Of a stretch of 64,000 nucleotides of DNA, positions 43,893 to 57,267 are shown in pieces. Under the pieces are notes generated by a model. It saw only the letters and a program-made list of their open reading frames with translations, made no database searches and was not told where the DNA came from. Source of the stretch: Hermatobates lingyangjiaoensis (taxonomy: Eukaryota > Arthropoda > Insecta > Hemiptera > Hermatobatidae). The first letter of the stretch is position 1. The number at the start of each line of letters is the position of its first letter. Made by a program: the position numbers and the translations under genes. The stretch lies in assembly GCA_026182355.1 (NCBI GenBank), contig JAPFBL010000003.1:620001-684000 (forward strand), in the 5' to 3' direction.

Positions 43893-45963
43893 TTTTTACT
43901 TTACTGTAAGTAAAGTATAGTGATCGTGAAAAAATTCGATCTCGAGATTTTGACGGAATTACATGTTTTGAGGTCCCAGAAGTCGTTTTATGAAGTTTTT
44001 CGATGATGTCTGTGTGTGTGTGGGTGGATGGGTGAGTGTGTTAGCATTGCTTGTTACCACGCTACGGTCCAGAATCTTTGATGGATCAAGTTGATATTTT
44101 ACACAAAAATGGGCCCCATAAAGACGAAGATCCCTATTGTTAGGGAAGAATTATGCATGATGGGAAAGTCACTTTTTTTGCCAAAAACCGTTTTTTAGAA
44201 AGCATTTATTTCTCCTAAACTGATAACCGTACAGTTTTGAAATTTTGACATTATCTTTAAGGTTACAAATGGAACAAACGAAAAATATATTCAGAATTTT
44301 AATATAACAGGAAATATTTTTTTTTCAATAAAATGTAAAAAATTTGATATATAATTCAATCTCAAACCTTGTGAGAGCAATACAAGCCATACTGTTTGAC
44401 GGATCAAAAGAAACTATGCCTAAAAATAGAACATTATTTGGAGAATGAGTTGAGATATTTTTTTTTAAAAATTACATTCGATAAAGGGGCGTTACAGTAT
44501 GATTTCTGTTTTCAGAGATTGTTTTTTTGACGCTAAACAGCTCATTAAAAAATAATGAAAATTTGACCAAAAATGGAACAAAAAAATAGCAATTCATAAA
44601 AAAAAAATCATGAAGTTTCAATTACGGGAAAGAGCAATAACACTATAAAAACTGTTTGTTTATCCTAGACTAAGAGATCACCTACTATACTTGTCGAATT
44701 TTTTATATTTTTTTACATTATTTAGATTGACTTAGAAATTTTTTGAGCGAATCCACTGAGATAAAATTGATATTTATAAAGGAACAATTTAAATAGTTTA
44801 TTGACTTATATGAAATGTGAGAGGAATAATATTGTTACATGTAAAATCATTACCGCCAATAAACATAAATAAATTACCTTTGTCTTCCATCGCATGATGG
44901 ATTTGTCTCATAAAATGCTTTAATAAATCTACACTCTTGAGCAAAACTTAATATCAGTTACATTATCATTGTGTATGTAGTGCCTCTCCAAGCTATTTAA
45001 ATGTGATAAATGGCTCTTTTCTCAAGAAAGAGGAGTTATGATTGTTGAGAAATATCCAGTTTTTTTTTTACAATTCTAGTCTAATAGTTCATATTTATTA
45101 TTTTCTAAAATTAGAAGCTACAAACTATAAAAGATTTAAATTATATTGAATAGCTGCCTTTGATTTCGATTTGAGTATATAAACTGGCTAATTACTAATA
45201 TATTTTTTCTTAATATACATTCATAGCAAACTTATAACAGAGTACAGGAGGCAGGAAAAGGATAACACTCATTCAGAAAAAATTCGTATATATGTTATTT
45301 GATAAAGGGGAAGGAAAATGATCTTATTAAATACTACGAAGCCATAAAATTCCCAGTATAATAAAAAACCAAAAATGTAAAAGATAATTCAAAATTGAAA
45401 TCTTTCGTTTAAAGATTAATAAATATAATTATCGTACATCTTTAATTATAAATCATCTTAAAACAACATTTTTTCTTCGCTGTTTATGATATTTTTCATC
45501 ATAAAAAAATTATTCAGAGTTTTTCAGAGAAAAAAAGGGAATTTTCCTGTTTTAAATTTGAAAATTTTACTTTAATATTCAATGTAGAAGGATGTCAAGT
45601 AAACGATGTAAGAAATCCACTGGCTATTTGAACAGAGGCCATGTTCTCTTGTAGGAGAATATTTCGTATCAAGAAATGTTCACTTTGGTTTATCAAAAAT
45701 GTTATTACTGCTGTAGTTATACAGCATAATTTGATATAATGAAATTATTTGCATCAGCTGTGTGATGTACAAAAATATGCTTATATATTGATATGTCCTT
45801 CAATCACTATCTGTACTACCTCAAGAATGAAAGATTAATAATCATATCCCATTTAGATGTTTACGTTATGCTTAAATGAGACGTTATGTGTTATATACTC
45901 AAGAAATTTGATATTAAGATAATTATAGTAAAGTTGAGTGTAGGCCACTCCAGATTTTAAGGA
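43893..45963 (+). repeat. RF1 interspersed repeat, full-length long form
   Basis: Left end 'tttactttactgtaagtaaa' and 'gtgatcgtgaaaaaattcga', right end 'tagtaaagttgagtgtaggc' then 'cactccagatttt'. The two ends share an ACTTTACTATAAGTAA-like motif in inverted orientation, and the right end has a small hairpin, GAGTG/CACTC. There is a GT/GGGTG-rich tract near 44010-44040. About 2.07 kb, no open frame, no obvious target duplication. It includes an internal segment of about 430 bp (near 44837-45265) absent from 17557-19165 and 48836-50130. Probably a non-autonomous element. Class not determined. Confidence 0.75.
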
Positions 45964-46289
45964 AAATGCAATCATTGTTTTATCCCAACCTGACAGATTC
46001 CTAGAAATGGAACATAGCAGATGTTTGTTAAAGTATTATTATTCCAAAGTATGTATTAGGTGATGAAGTACTCATTCTAACACTTCCTTATTCTATAAAA
46101 CACCATTTTTGTGTCAATTTCATTATGATCCATCAAAGTTGTGACCAATATCATATTCACATACTTTCAGATTAAAACAGAAATCAAATTCTTTTTTAAT
46201 TTTCTTATCTTCGTTACATGGCAACTTTCAAAAATGCCTACTTTCTAGAGTTATTAATTAAGGAAAGAAAGAAAGTACATTAATTGGCT

Positions 46290-46880
46290 ATAAATTGGTC
46301 TTCCTATAAGTCCCTCCGCAGCACATGTTAACTATTTGGCTAAGAGGGCTTGTCAAATCTTAGATCTCCCAAATTCCTACAGGACATGTCAAAGAGTAAT
46401 GCATGAATTATCAATGCAGAAATGGGGAACTGGAATGGTCACCTCGACCAAAGGTGTCTTTACTAAAACATTCCTCTAACTATACATTCACGGAAAAAGT
46501 GCAATACAGAAACAAACCATATAATAACAAAAGCACTCTGTAGCCATGGTCGAACCAAAGGCTACCTCAGTAGATTTCGGATTATTGATAACGACTGGTG
46601 TCCTAGTGACAATTTAATACCTCAGACGTGGAATCACATATTATTTAACTCGCCGAACCTCCATCAAGAGCAACACGGATTCATGAACTTCACAATATCT
46701 ACGGGAAATTTCTGGCATCTAGACAAAAGTAAAATTGTGAAGAACAGTCAAATGTTTGATTATCTTAAAAAATTCATGAATCAAATAGATTTGAGAAACT
46801 TTTATTATGGTGGAACAATTAAAGAAATAAGATTTATAAATTATTATAATACAAACTTTTGTAATAACTTTTCATGTTAA
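46290..46880 (+). pseudogene. Non-LTR retrotransposon (LINE) 3' coding remnant: RNase H end and C-terminal tail
   Basis: Forward frames read HELSMQKWGTGMV and TKGVFTKTF, then after a frameshift HGRTKGYLSRFRIID and QTWNHILFNSPNL, then FMNFTISTGNFW... to a stop at 46878-46880. The order W, KG, HG...YL.RF...D, HILF..P is that of the region after RT in R1/I/LOA-like LINEs (RNase H end plus the CCHC-like tail). The tail cysteines are mostly lost (CPSD, FNSP). At least one frameshift and one stop near 46530, so inactive and 5'-truncated. A SINE starts about 100 bp downstream. Confidence 0.65.
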
Positions 46881-46977
46881 AAATATTTACTATTAAAATT
46901 ATGTATTCCAACTATAACTAAAAATACGATATGCTGTAGCAAGTAGCGAAGAAATGTAGTGATTTTAAATCTAATTA

Positions 46978-47278
46978 AGGGGCCAGGTTGCTAAGTGGTT
47001 AACGTACTCGCTTCTGAACTGGTAGCCCAGGGTTCGATGCCCACCTGGCCCTCGATTTACCCACGCAGGAGGTGAATAAATCTAAGTAAATCGTCCCTCT
47101 GAGAGGGCGTAAACCTTCGGTCCCGAGACTGCGATATCAGGTACTCGTTTAAGATCCCTACTCTAAATACACTTGAGTTAGACAAAATTTAGGAGTCTCA
47201 ATGTAGAATCACAGATCAAACAAAAAGACCGTAAAGGGCAGACCTATTTAACCCGCTAGGGGATCGGGTTAAAAATAT
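46978..47278 (+). repeat. tRNA-derived SINE, best head in the window
   Basis: 'gggccaggttgctaagtggt' with an A box (TTGCTAAGTGG) and, about 35 bp on, a B box GGGTTCGATGCCC. Then 'acgcaggaggtgaataaatc', 'gtaaaccttcggtcccgaga', 'agatccctactctaaataca' and 'ggggatcgggtt', finishing in an A-rich end. Internal pol III promoter intact enough to be transcribable. Confidence 0.85.
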
Positions 47279-48835
47279 AAAATATAAATCTAATTAGTTA
47301 TATTGCAGCATATAATATCTATATAAAGCATGCTGAATAAATGTTTCATTAAAAAAAAATCTAAACTATAAGTGTAATTTTTGAGCGTAATATCAAATTA
47401 ACCCATCAAACATGTAACCTGAAGGGTGTTCACAAATCTTTATTTTCACAACTGCTATTAAGTGATATTAACTTCACATGTGATATTAACGATACTTAAC
47501 TGATTATAAAACACTTTTTAAACTTATATAAGTACTTACTTATAATAACAATATAATACAATATATTATCTTTCTGATTTGTGGACTTTTGCCTATAAAC
47601 AGGAATTGCCAAAAAATTAATTGTTACTGTTTGTTCTTTTTAAGAAAAAATCACGCGTCCTTAATTTGTTGTTTAGAACCTACACTACGAAATTTTTAAA
47701 TACGAGTAGTACCTACTTTTCACAATTAAAGTGACACCTATATCTCAGAATTTCTGGAAAATGTTATCGATGAGATTCCACTTTGTTTATTAAACGTATG
47801 TTTTTGATGAATCCTAGTTCAACATGTGTTTTTTTCATTTTCTTTTATGTGAGTTTTCAGAAATATTCGTTGATTTTTTTTATATTCCAGTTTTAAAAAA
47901 GAAATATGATTTAATAATTTATAGATTTGAATTTGATTTGCATTTACTAATAGTGAATTGTGAAAATGAAATTATATGAAAAATCAATACTTAAAATGAG
48001 GTTTTATTCTAACAGAAAGTAAGAAAAATCAAACAACCAACATAAAATGCTGTTGGTGACTCTCTGAAATTAAGTTGGTTTGTTTTATAAATTGAACATG
48101 GCGCCGTCAAGTGTTACTACTTGCATTCATGTAACTAATAACATCTTTATTAAAAAGAAAAAAAAACCTTTTTTTAAACACTAACACAACATAAGTACTA
48201 TCATTATTCTAATGTTGTAGATAAATATATCAAATAGATGGCAAAACTAGAAAAATTACCTGGAGTTTTGGAAAAAAGACGCGTATACTGCTACTCGTAA
48301 GAAATCCGAACAACAACTGATTCAAAATCATGTATCTGCTAATATAATTGGTTAATTCCTAATGATGAGATGTATACTCAACTATCATTGGCTATAGTAG
48401 TGTGATTCACGCATGCGCTTTAACAAGAACGCTATATCAACAAACTTCAAATATTATGATAATAGGAAATATTCTTTTATTAATTCTATAGAAATAGATA
48501 ATCAAATTAACACAAATAAAGTCATATTTTTCTTAAATTTATCACAGAATCTGGAGTAGACTATATCCAGATTTAGAAACTGATAGTATTATTATTACTA
48601 GTTAATTATTTCTACCTTATAATTATTATTTCAATAGAATTATTATTATAAAAATATGAATTTTGTAATAAAGTTAATCAATGAAAATTAATGACTACAT
48701 CAAATTTGATAAAATTACATTAACCCATAACAATGGTTTATCTACATTAAAAAAAATGAATATTTTAGTAGGTTTGTTCTCCAACCAAATGTAAAACATT
48801 TATACATCACAACAATCCCAACTTTTTCCCGTTTT
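47279..48835. other. AT-rich DNA, no feature
   Basis: No open frame, repeat or RNA recognised. Confidence 0.5.
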
Positions 48836-50130
48836 TACTTTACTATAAGTAAAGTATAGTGATCGTGAAAAAATTCGATCTCGAGATTTTGACGGAATTA
48901 CATGTTTTGAGGTCCCAGAAGTCATTTTATGAAGTTTTTACGATGATGTCTGTGTGTGTGTGTGTGGGTGGGTGGGTGGGTGGCGTGGGTGGGTGCGTGT
49001 GTTAGCATTGCTTGTTACCACGCTACGGTCCAGAATCTTTGATGGATCAAGTTGATATTTTACACAAAAATGGGTCCAATAAAGTAGATGATCCTTATTG
49101 TTTGGGAAGAATTATGCATGATGGAAAAGTCACTTTTTTTGCCAAAAACCGTTTTTTTTTAAACATTTATTTCTCCTAAACTGATAACCCTAAAGTTTTG
49201 AAATTTTGACATTATCTTTGAGGTTTCAAATGCAACAAACGAAAAATATATTCAGAATTTTAAAACAACAGGACATATTTTTTTTTCACTAAAATGTAAA
49301 AATTTTGACTTATAACTCAATCTCAAACCTTGTGAGAGCGATACAAGCCATACTGTTTGACGGACAAGAATGAAACTATGCCTATAAATAGAACATTATA
49401 TGGACAATGAGTTGAGATATTTTTTTCTAAAATTACATTCGCTAAAGGGGCGTTAGAGTACGATTTGTGTTTTCAGAAAATGTTTTTTTGACGCTGAACG
49501 GCTTGTTAAAAAATTATGAAAATTTGACCAAAAATGGAACAAAAAATTAGCAATTCATAAAAAAAAAATCATGAAGTTTCAATTACGGAAAAGAGCAATA
49601 ACGATATAAAAACTCTTTGTTTATCCTAGACTAAGAGATCACCTGCTATACTTGTCGAATTTTTTGTATTTTTTTACATTGTTTACATTGACTTAGAAAT
49701 TTTTTGAGCGAATCCACTGAGATAAAATTGATGTTTCTAATGGAAAAATGAAAATATATTATTGACTTATAAGAGATGTAAGAGGAATAATATTGTGCAG
49801 GTAAATGATAACACTCATTAAAAAAAAATTCGTATATATGTTATTTGACAAAGGGGAAGGAAAATGATCTTATTAAATACTAAGAAGCCATAAAATTCCC
49901 AGTATAATAATTCTGTTAAAAACCAAAAATGTAAAAGATAATTCAAAATATAAATCTTTCGTTTAGAGATTAATAACTGTAATTATCGTACATCTTTAAT
50001 TAACAAATCACCTTAAAACAACATTTTCTTCGCTGTTTAAGATGTTTTTCAGAGAAAAAAAGGGTATTTTACTGTTTTAAATTTGAAAATTTTACAAAAT
50101 ATTCAATGTAGAAGATGTTTATTAACGATT
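48836..50130 (+). repeat. RF1 interspersed repeat, short form, right end missing
   Basis: Left end 'tttactttactataagtaaa' at 48836, GT/GGGTG microsatellite near 48950-49000, and the short-form junction 'gtgcaggtaaatgataacac' near 49797. Similarity fades after 'attcaatgtagaag' at about 50115; isolated blocks ('ctgtactacctcaa' near 50286) suggest a decayed remainder. Confidence 0.75.
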
Positions 50131-51890
50131 AAGAAATCACTGCTAACTGCAATTTTTTTATTATTATTTTTTATAATTAGTAATTTTTTGATTTTACATG
50201 AGATTAAAATTGATGTTTTAATGGAAATTATTTGAAATATAATTATTTGATTACAAAATAATTTAAATTGATATTCTTAGTAATCTGTACTACCTCAAAT
50301 GAATGTAATAATTATTCCCATTTAGATATTTATTTATCTTAAATGATAGTTATGTTTTATATAAAAATTTGACATATACTTATGTGAAGAGAAAGCACTT
50401 CATTTTTTAGTTATCATTAGTTAACATATCATTAAAACATAATTATTATTCTTAAAAACATTCTACAGTTTTAATGTGTTAACAATAAGTAAGAAATATA
50501 ATTGAGTTAATATGTAGTTACACATTTCTGATAAATAACAATTATGTATTACTTCTTCTATAATTAGTCATTTAAACTGCACAGTAGATTTAAAGGACTG
50601 TTAATTGTGCTTTTTATAATTTCTTAGCTTTGATAAAGCAAAAAGTCATACTAAACGTGATACTAATATGAAGATGTATGTTTTAGACAAACTCAAGAAT
50701 ACTTAGCTTTTTCTTTATTATTATTGGTTGAGAGTCAACTATAATTATAATTTAACCATAAACATGTTTCATATCTAACCTGTACATTGTAGTTATATAT
50801 GGTGTTATGGTTCATTATAATGGAAAGTGAAACTTAAATAAGCCCTCAGTTTTAGTTTTACATAAATTTAATTAATACAAAATGAAAAATAAATTCAAAC
50901 ATTATGTTGTAATCATGTTTTAATTTAGAAATAAATAATTGAAATTAAAAACATCAAACAGTTTTAGAAAGTCTAATTTCAATTATAAATTAATATAACC
51001 TACATAACTTATAACAATTAGGTATTATTCATTGCAGTATAATTCAATGTTTGAACTGTGCATCAAAATTGTTGTTTAATTTCAATTATCTAAATAATTA
51101 TTCTCGATAATATTTTATTAGCATTAGATAAGATTTATTAGTAAGAAAAAGTTGTTTATTTTGTACAGAAAGATATAGTTGTCTTAAAATAACCAGTACC
51201 CATATTTGTTACTAATATGGGATTGTAGTAACTTTGGTGTGTTTTATTCATGTAGATATTTGTTTTACACGTTACATTCTTCACAAATATTATTATATAT
51301 TCATAAAGTTGGGTTTGTAATGTGAATTTCTGTTATCCACTACCTCTAGATTATAAATCAGGCTATTTATTTTCGTAAAAGCATCAAAGCGTGTTATGTC
51401 GCTTTGCAATATTTTTAGCCTCAATGTAGAACACTTCAATAAATGTAAGTTTTATTTATTTAAAGAACTCTGCGTTAAACCTTGTCCATAAAGACAAATT
51501 GTACTAAATAATATGATGTTTTCTTTTATATTTATGTAAAAACCTCTAAATCATAGCCATCACTTTCCAATCTAAGGAAGACAATTAAGATATTGTATTT
51601 ATAGCCCAATTAAAAATAGTAAATCGTTAAGATTAAACATTGGCAATAAACGTTTTAATTATGAAAGCTGTGCCTTCAAATTGAAATAAGGTGAAATATC
51701 CACATACGCAAAGTTAATTTTTTACGACTTCATTAAAATCTTTATGTTCTCATTTCAGTTTAAGTTTTACATTTTAAGTAAAAGCTCACATCAATATTCT
51801 AGTAATGATACCTTAATTTTCTTAAAAAAAAATATGATTACCTGTGTAATAGAAGATTTAAATCCTTACACTTATTATTCAAATAAATGT
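50131..51890. other. AT-rich DNA, no supported gene
   Basis: Very AT-rich. Scattered decayed RF1 blocks at its start only. Confidence 0.5.
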
Positions 51891-53047
51891 AATGACATAT
51901 TATTCTTCTTACACCTCATGTAAGTCATTTAAACATTTCAAATCATTTCATTAACCCTCTAAACATCAATTTTATTTCAGTCGATTCAGTTAAAAAATTT
52001 CTTCCATGTCTTCCATGGCATGATGGATTTGTCTCATAAAATGCTTTAATAAATCTATATATGGCACTCTTGAGCAAAACATAATATCAGTTACAATTTC
52101 ATTATCATTGTGAATGTAGTACCTTTTCATGCTATTTAAATGTGATGAATGACTCTTTCCTCAAGAAAGAGGATTTATGTTTGTTGAGAAATATCCTTTT
52201 TTTACAATTCTAGTCTAATAGTTCATATTTATTACTTTCAAAAATTAGAAGCTACCAACTATAAAAGATTTAAATTATATTGAATAGCTGCCTTTGACTT
52301 CGATTTGAGTATGTAAACTGGCTAATTACTAATATATTTTTTCTCAATATACATTCATAGCAACCTTATAACAGAGTACAGGAGGCAGGAAAAGGATAAC
52401 GCTCATTCAGAAAAAATTCCTATATATGTTATTTGACAAAGGGGAAGGAAAATGATCTTATTAAATACTACGAAGCCATAAAATTCCCAGTATAATAATT
52501 CTATAAAAGACAAAAAATGTAAAAGATATTTCAAAATTGAAATCTTTCGTCGGGAGATTGATAAATGTAATTATCGTACATCTTTAATTATAAATCATCT
52601 TAAAACAACATTTTTTCTTCGATGTTTATGATGTTTTTAAGAGAAAATAAGGGTATTTTCCTGTTTTAAATTTTACTTTAATATTCAATGTAGAAGGATG
52701 TCAAGTAAAGGATGTAAGAAATCCACTGGCTATTTGAACAAAAGCCATGTTCTCTTGTAGGAGAATATTTCGTATCAAGAAATGTTCACTTTGGTTTTTT
52801 AAAAATGTTATTACTGCTGTAGTTATACTAATGAAATTATTTGCATCAGCTGTGTGATGTACAAAAATAAGCTTTTATATTGATATGTCCTTCAATCACT
52901 ATCTGTACTACTCAGGAATGAAAGACTAATAATCATATCCCATTTAGATGTTTACATTATGCTTAAATGAGTCGTTATATATTATATACTGAAGAAATTT
53001 AATATTAAGTTACTTATAATAAAGTTGAGTGTAGGCCCCTCGAGATT
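51891..53047 (+). repeat. RF1 R module with an inverted head
   Basis: 52000-53047 matches the right half of 43893-45963 including the long-form segment ('catgatggatttgtctcata', 'gaggcaggaaaaggataac', 'taggagaatatttcgtatca', right end near 53047). The first 110 bp (51891-52000) match the start of the R module in reverse orientation, so a small foldback lies at the head. Confidence 0.7.
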
Positions 53048-54785
53048 TTTTTACATTGTTTACATTGACTTGAGTGAATTAATTGATAATTTACATTAAT
53101 TGTTTTTAGCTCTGAGATAAAATTGATGTTTATAGTGGAAAAAATTTAAAAATTTATTGCCTTCTAGAAGATATAAGAGGAATATTATTTTTGATTAAAA
53201 AATCACCGCCAATAAACATAAATAAATTTCCTTTGTCTTCCATGGTATGATAGATTTGTCTCATAAAACGCTTTAATAAATCTATATATTGCACTTTTGA
53301 GTAAAACTTAATAACAGTTATAATTATTTCATCTTTCTGAATTGTAGTATCTGACCATGATATTGAAATGTGTCGAATGGACTCTTTCCTCAAGAAAGAG
53401 GATTTATGTTTGTTGACAAATATCCAGTTTTTTCACTATTCTAGTCTAATAGTCGTATTTATTCTTTTCTATGGATGGCAACTATGAATGACGAAACCTA
53501 TGGTTGGCACCTGTGGATGCTTCCTTTGGATGGCACCTGTGGATGCTACCTTTGGATGTCACCTGTAGATGTACCTGTGGATGTACCTGTGGGGGGGATG
53601 TACCTTTGGATCTACCTGTGGATGCTACCTGTGGATGTACCTGTGGATGTACCTGTGGATGTACCTGTGGATCTACCTGTTGATGTACCTGTGGATGTAC
53701 CTGTGGATGTACCTGTGGATGCTACCTGTGGATGTACCTGTGGATGTTATCATGGATGTCCATTCGATTCCTGTTAATCCAATAGTTAAATCACGAGGTC
53801 AGATTCATAATTACTTCTATAATATATAATTATTATTATTATTATTAGTAAAACAACTAGAATATGTATCCGGATAGAGTGAGTTGATAGACAGATGTCT
53901 ATTTCTAAATAGAAACTCTTGCAAATACAAGAAAAGTTTGTTATGGACCAATTATCCACTTTTAGTTGTCATGGTAACTGCAAAATTAAACATTACTCCT
54001 ATTATAATTCCTAAATAAATAATTATGACATAAAACGAATTAAATCTAATATATTCAATAACTTAATTATTCAGTAAACTGGCTAAACTCAATATACATT
54101 CATAGCAACCTTATAAAAGAATATAGCAGGCAGGAAAAAGATAACACTCACTCAAAAAAAATGTGTGATTTTAACAAAGGAGAAAGAAAATAATTTTATT
54201 TAATACCAAGGAGCCATAACATTCTCAGTATAATAAGTCTATAAAAGAACAAAATTGTAAAAGATAATTCAGAATTGAAATCTTTTGTTTGAAGATTAAT
54301 AAATGTAATTATAAATTATCTTAAAATGACATTTTCTCTTCGTTGTTTACGATGAATTCAGAGAAAATAAGAGTATTTTCCTGTTTTAAATTTAAAAATT
54401 TGGCTTAAATATTCAATGTAGAAGGAGGTGAAGTAAACGATGTAAGAAATCCACTGGCTACTTGAACAAAAGCCATGTTCTCTTGCAGGAGAATATTTCC
54501 TATCAATAAATTTATTACTTTGGCTTTTCAAAAATGTTATTACTGCTGTAGTTATACTAATGAGATTATTTGCATCAGTGGTGTGATATACAAAAATAAG
54601 CTTATATATTGATAAGTCGATCAATCATTACTATCTGACTACCTCAGGAATGAAAGACTAATAAACATCTCCCATTTAGATGTTTACATTATGCTTAAAT
54701 GAAACATTATATCTTATATACCCAAGGAGATTGATATTAAATTTACTTATAGTAAAGTTGAGTGTAGGCCACTCCAGATTTTTTT
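53048..54785 (+). repeat. RF1 R module, split by minisatellite and ~300 bp of other DNA
   Basis: Continues directly from the previous copy's right end: 'ttacattgtttacattgact', R-module sequence to about 53470, interruption 53475-54074, then R-module sequence again to the right end 'gagtgtaggccactccagat' at 54758-54777. Tandem with the copy before it. Confidence 0.7.
53475..53765 (+). repeat. 12-bp minisatellite (GGATGTACCTGT)n
   Basis: About 20 imperfect units of 12 bp (some 15 bp with 'gct', one run of G's). As 12 is a multiple of 3 it stays open in more than one frame, giving low-complexity VDVP, MYLW or CGCT repeats of 86-100 codons. These are repeat artefacts, not genes. Confidence 0.9.
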
Positions 54786-57140
54786 GTTTTTTGTTTGGAG
54801 ACTTAATACTTTCTCCAATATGAGTTCTTTACTACAAATATCTAATTACGGAGTATTAATTCATTGTCTTGGCTAGGTTGTTATTTCTCATAATTCCATC
54901 ATTAACTCCCCTGCTGTGTAATATTAATATTTGTCTAGTTTAAATTTTTTTTACTTTTTGACTGGAAATAATGAGTTATAAATAAAATCAAAATATTAGG
55001 TACGAAACATCATTTTTGAATTATTCTGTATATATTATAATTTTAACTATAAATTGCACATAACTGAAAATTACTGAAGCATCAAAATTTTAAATTTGTA
55101 AGATAATAAAGTAAAATGTACATTTAATATGGTAGGAAAATTGTAATTCCTTTTTGAAATTTAAGAATATGTTCTTTTGTAAACAGAGTTGTTAATAACA
55201 AAAAATGCAAACTTCGAATGTTAGAATGAAAGAATTAACGGGCTTGAATTTGATTAAAAAGTTATCTATAATATATAAATATATTTAGGTGAAAATGTTT
55301 GGTATCAAAAACAACCTAAAAGAATTGATCTCCTCAAAAAGTTAATTCATGAATTGAAAACATATCTACCATTATTTATACATTATTCAATATTTGTTGT
55401 ATTCATAGGAGAATAAATAATATACTCATTCAATTAACGAACCCAGAATGTAAAATAATTTACATTCTTTATTAATTGGTTTATTTTATACGATTTTGTA
55501 AAATATATAACGACTGTTCATTTTAAATAAACTATTAAAACTTACTATAAGATGAATTAAAAGTAGTATAATGAATTAATAAGACACATCTTTCTACAAG
55601 AAATAACATAAGATGAACTAAACTTTAAACTTAAATACGTTTATAAACTTAACTGATATTGTAAACCTAAATATAGTTGTATAACTATGATTATTTGAAG
55701 CATGATAAACTTAAGTAGAAGTTGTTCAACGATCCATTAAAAGAATATAGGTAAATAATCTCATGCAAATATTATTCTTCTTTCAGATAATATTTTGAAG
55801 TGAAATGTAAGATTCCTACACTCAGTACAAATCTACTAAGCAACTGTACAAATGTACATTACAAATGTATTGTAAAAAAGCATGTTTTTATAAGTATTTT
55901 TAATAACAACTTGAATTGTTTAATAAATGTATTCATTAAATAAATTAAGATAAAACAACTGAATAATTATCATTAACAACTGAATATTTCTAACAAACAT
56001 TTGTTTAAAATATATACATTTTCAATTACATATTTAAATACATACTGCAAAAAATCCATTGTGTCTTTCTATAGGTTCTAACTAAAATGTTAACCATTTT
56101 TCGTAGAAGTTCTTTTAAGTGTCAATGATATGTTAAACATATAGAGCTAAAGGCCTGTTATTTGGAGAGATAAAATACCTGAATTAATTGAGAATGGTCT
56201 TGAGTAAGCCTTCCAGAATATTATTTTTCAGAATAATGAAGCGCGAATTCTAAATAATTGTTTAATAATGAAATATTATTAATATTTTAATAAAAACGTT
56301 GGACAATATATAATTCTAAACTGTTTATTTCGTTCTATTGGATAGTAGTCACAACTAATTTAAGGAAGAGTTAGAAAACCTGATCTGCTATCTATCGGCC
56401 AAGTCTCTAATCAAACTCTTTAGTTCCACATTACAATGAAAACAGTAATTGTGTTTGTTACATAAGAAAATTCAATGAATCGATTAATTATCTTTATTGA
56501 TATTAAAAATAATCTACAATAAAATAACAATAGTAATTATTATTTTTAAATGAATAATTTAATTATTTATTGTTTTAAATTTTATATTATATTAAATTTA
56601 TTTATATTAAATATTTATTCAGGCAGCATTATATATAATGAATACATTTGAGTTATCCATTATAACCACTTTATAATCAATTCTTAATATCCATTTTCGT
56701 TAGATTTCTGGCTCACGTTGAAATCTAGTTTATATTTTAGTAGCCAACAATAATTATGATTTATAATTTCTTATATCTATCACTGGATTATTCACGATAT
56801 GAGTTAGCCTTTGAATAAGAGTCGGTTTATGATAATCATTTCAGTAACCAATGTTATCTATTGATCATGTTATAAACATTATTCCTGCCAAAACCAACCA
56901 TCTCCTCAGAAAAAAAATAATCATCAAAATCCTCATCTAGGATTGCATAATGCTCAAATAAGAAAATATAAGGTTTTCATTTCTTAAGTATCAAATTAAG
57001 GCTAACAACTTTAATCACTGGTAGTTAAGACTTAAAATTGTCTTTGTGGGATCAAATTTTGTTCATAATAACCTTTCTAAGCTCCTGTCTTTACTCGAGC
57101 TCCTTTGTAGCTGCGACGAATATTTTAATATATAAAACCA
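54786..57140. other. AT-rich DNA, no feature
   Basis: No gene, RNA or repeat structure recognised apart from short AT palindromes. Confidence 0.5.
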
Positions 57141-57146
57141 TTGAAA

Positions 57147-57157
57147 CACACACAAAC

Positions 57158-57207
<50 letters not shown>

Positions 57208-57212
57208 GCAGA
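57147..57212. repeat. (CA)n(TA)n microsatellite
   Basis: About 25 CA units followed by about 5 TA units. A short open frame across it (57038-57226) only reads THTH. Confidence 0.95.
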
Positions 57213-57267
57213 GAAATCACAATTAAACACGTGATGCAATCAATGAAATCTAAAGCACAAGGAAAAT

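Noticed and set aside
43893..45963. RF1 as a Helitron, because of the hairpin near its right end.
   Set aside because: No CTRR after the hairpin and no TC start, and copies end in a T-run.
46978..47060. Possible tRNA gene.
   Set aside because: A and B boxes are present, but the acceptor stem does not close and the sequence continues into the SINE body shared by other copies.
53475..53829. 100- and 86-codon open frames.
   Set aside because: Pure products of the 12-bp minisatellite.
57038..57226. 62-codon frame ending in THTHTH.
   Set aside because: Half of it is the (CA)n microsatellite.
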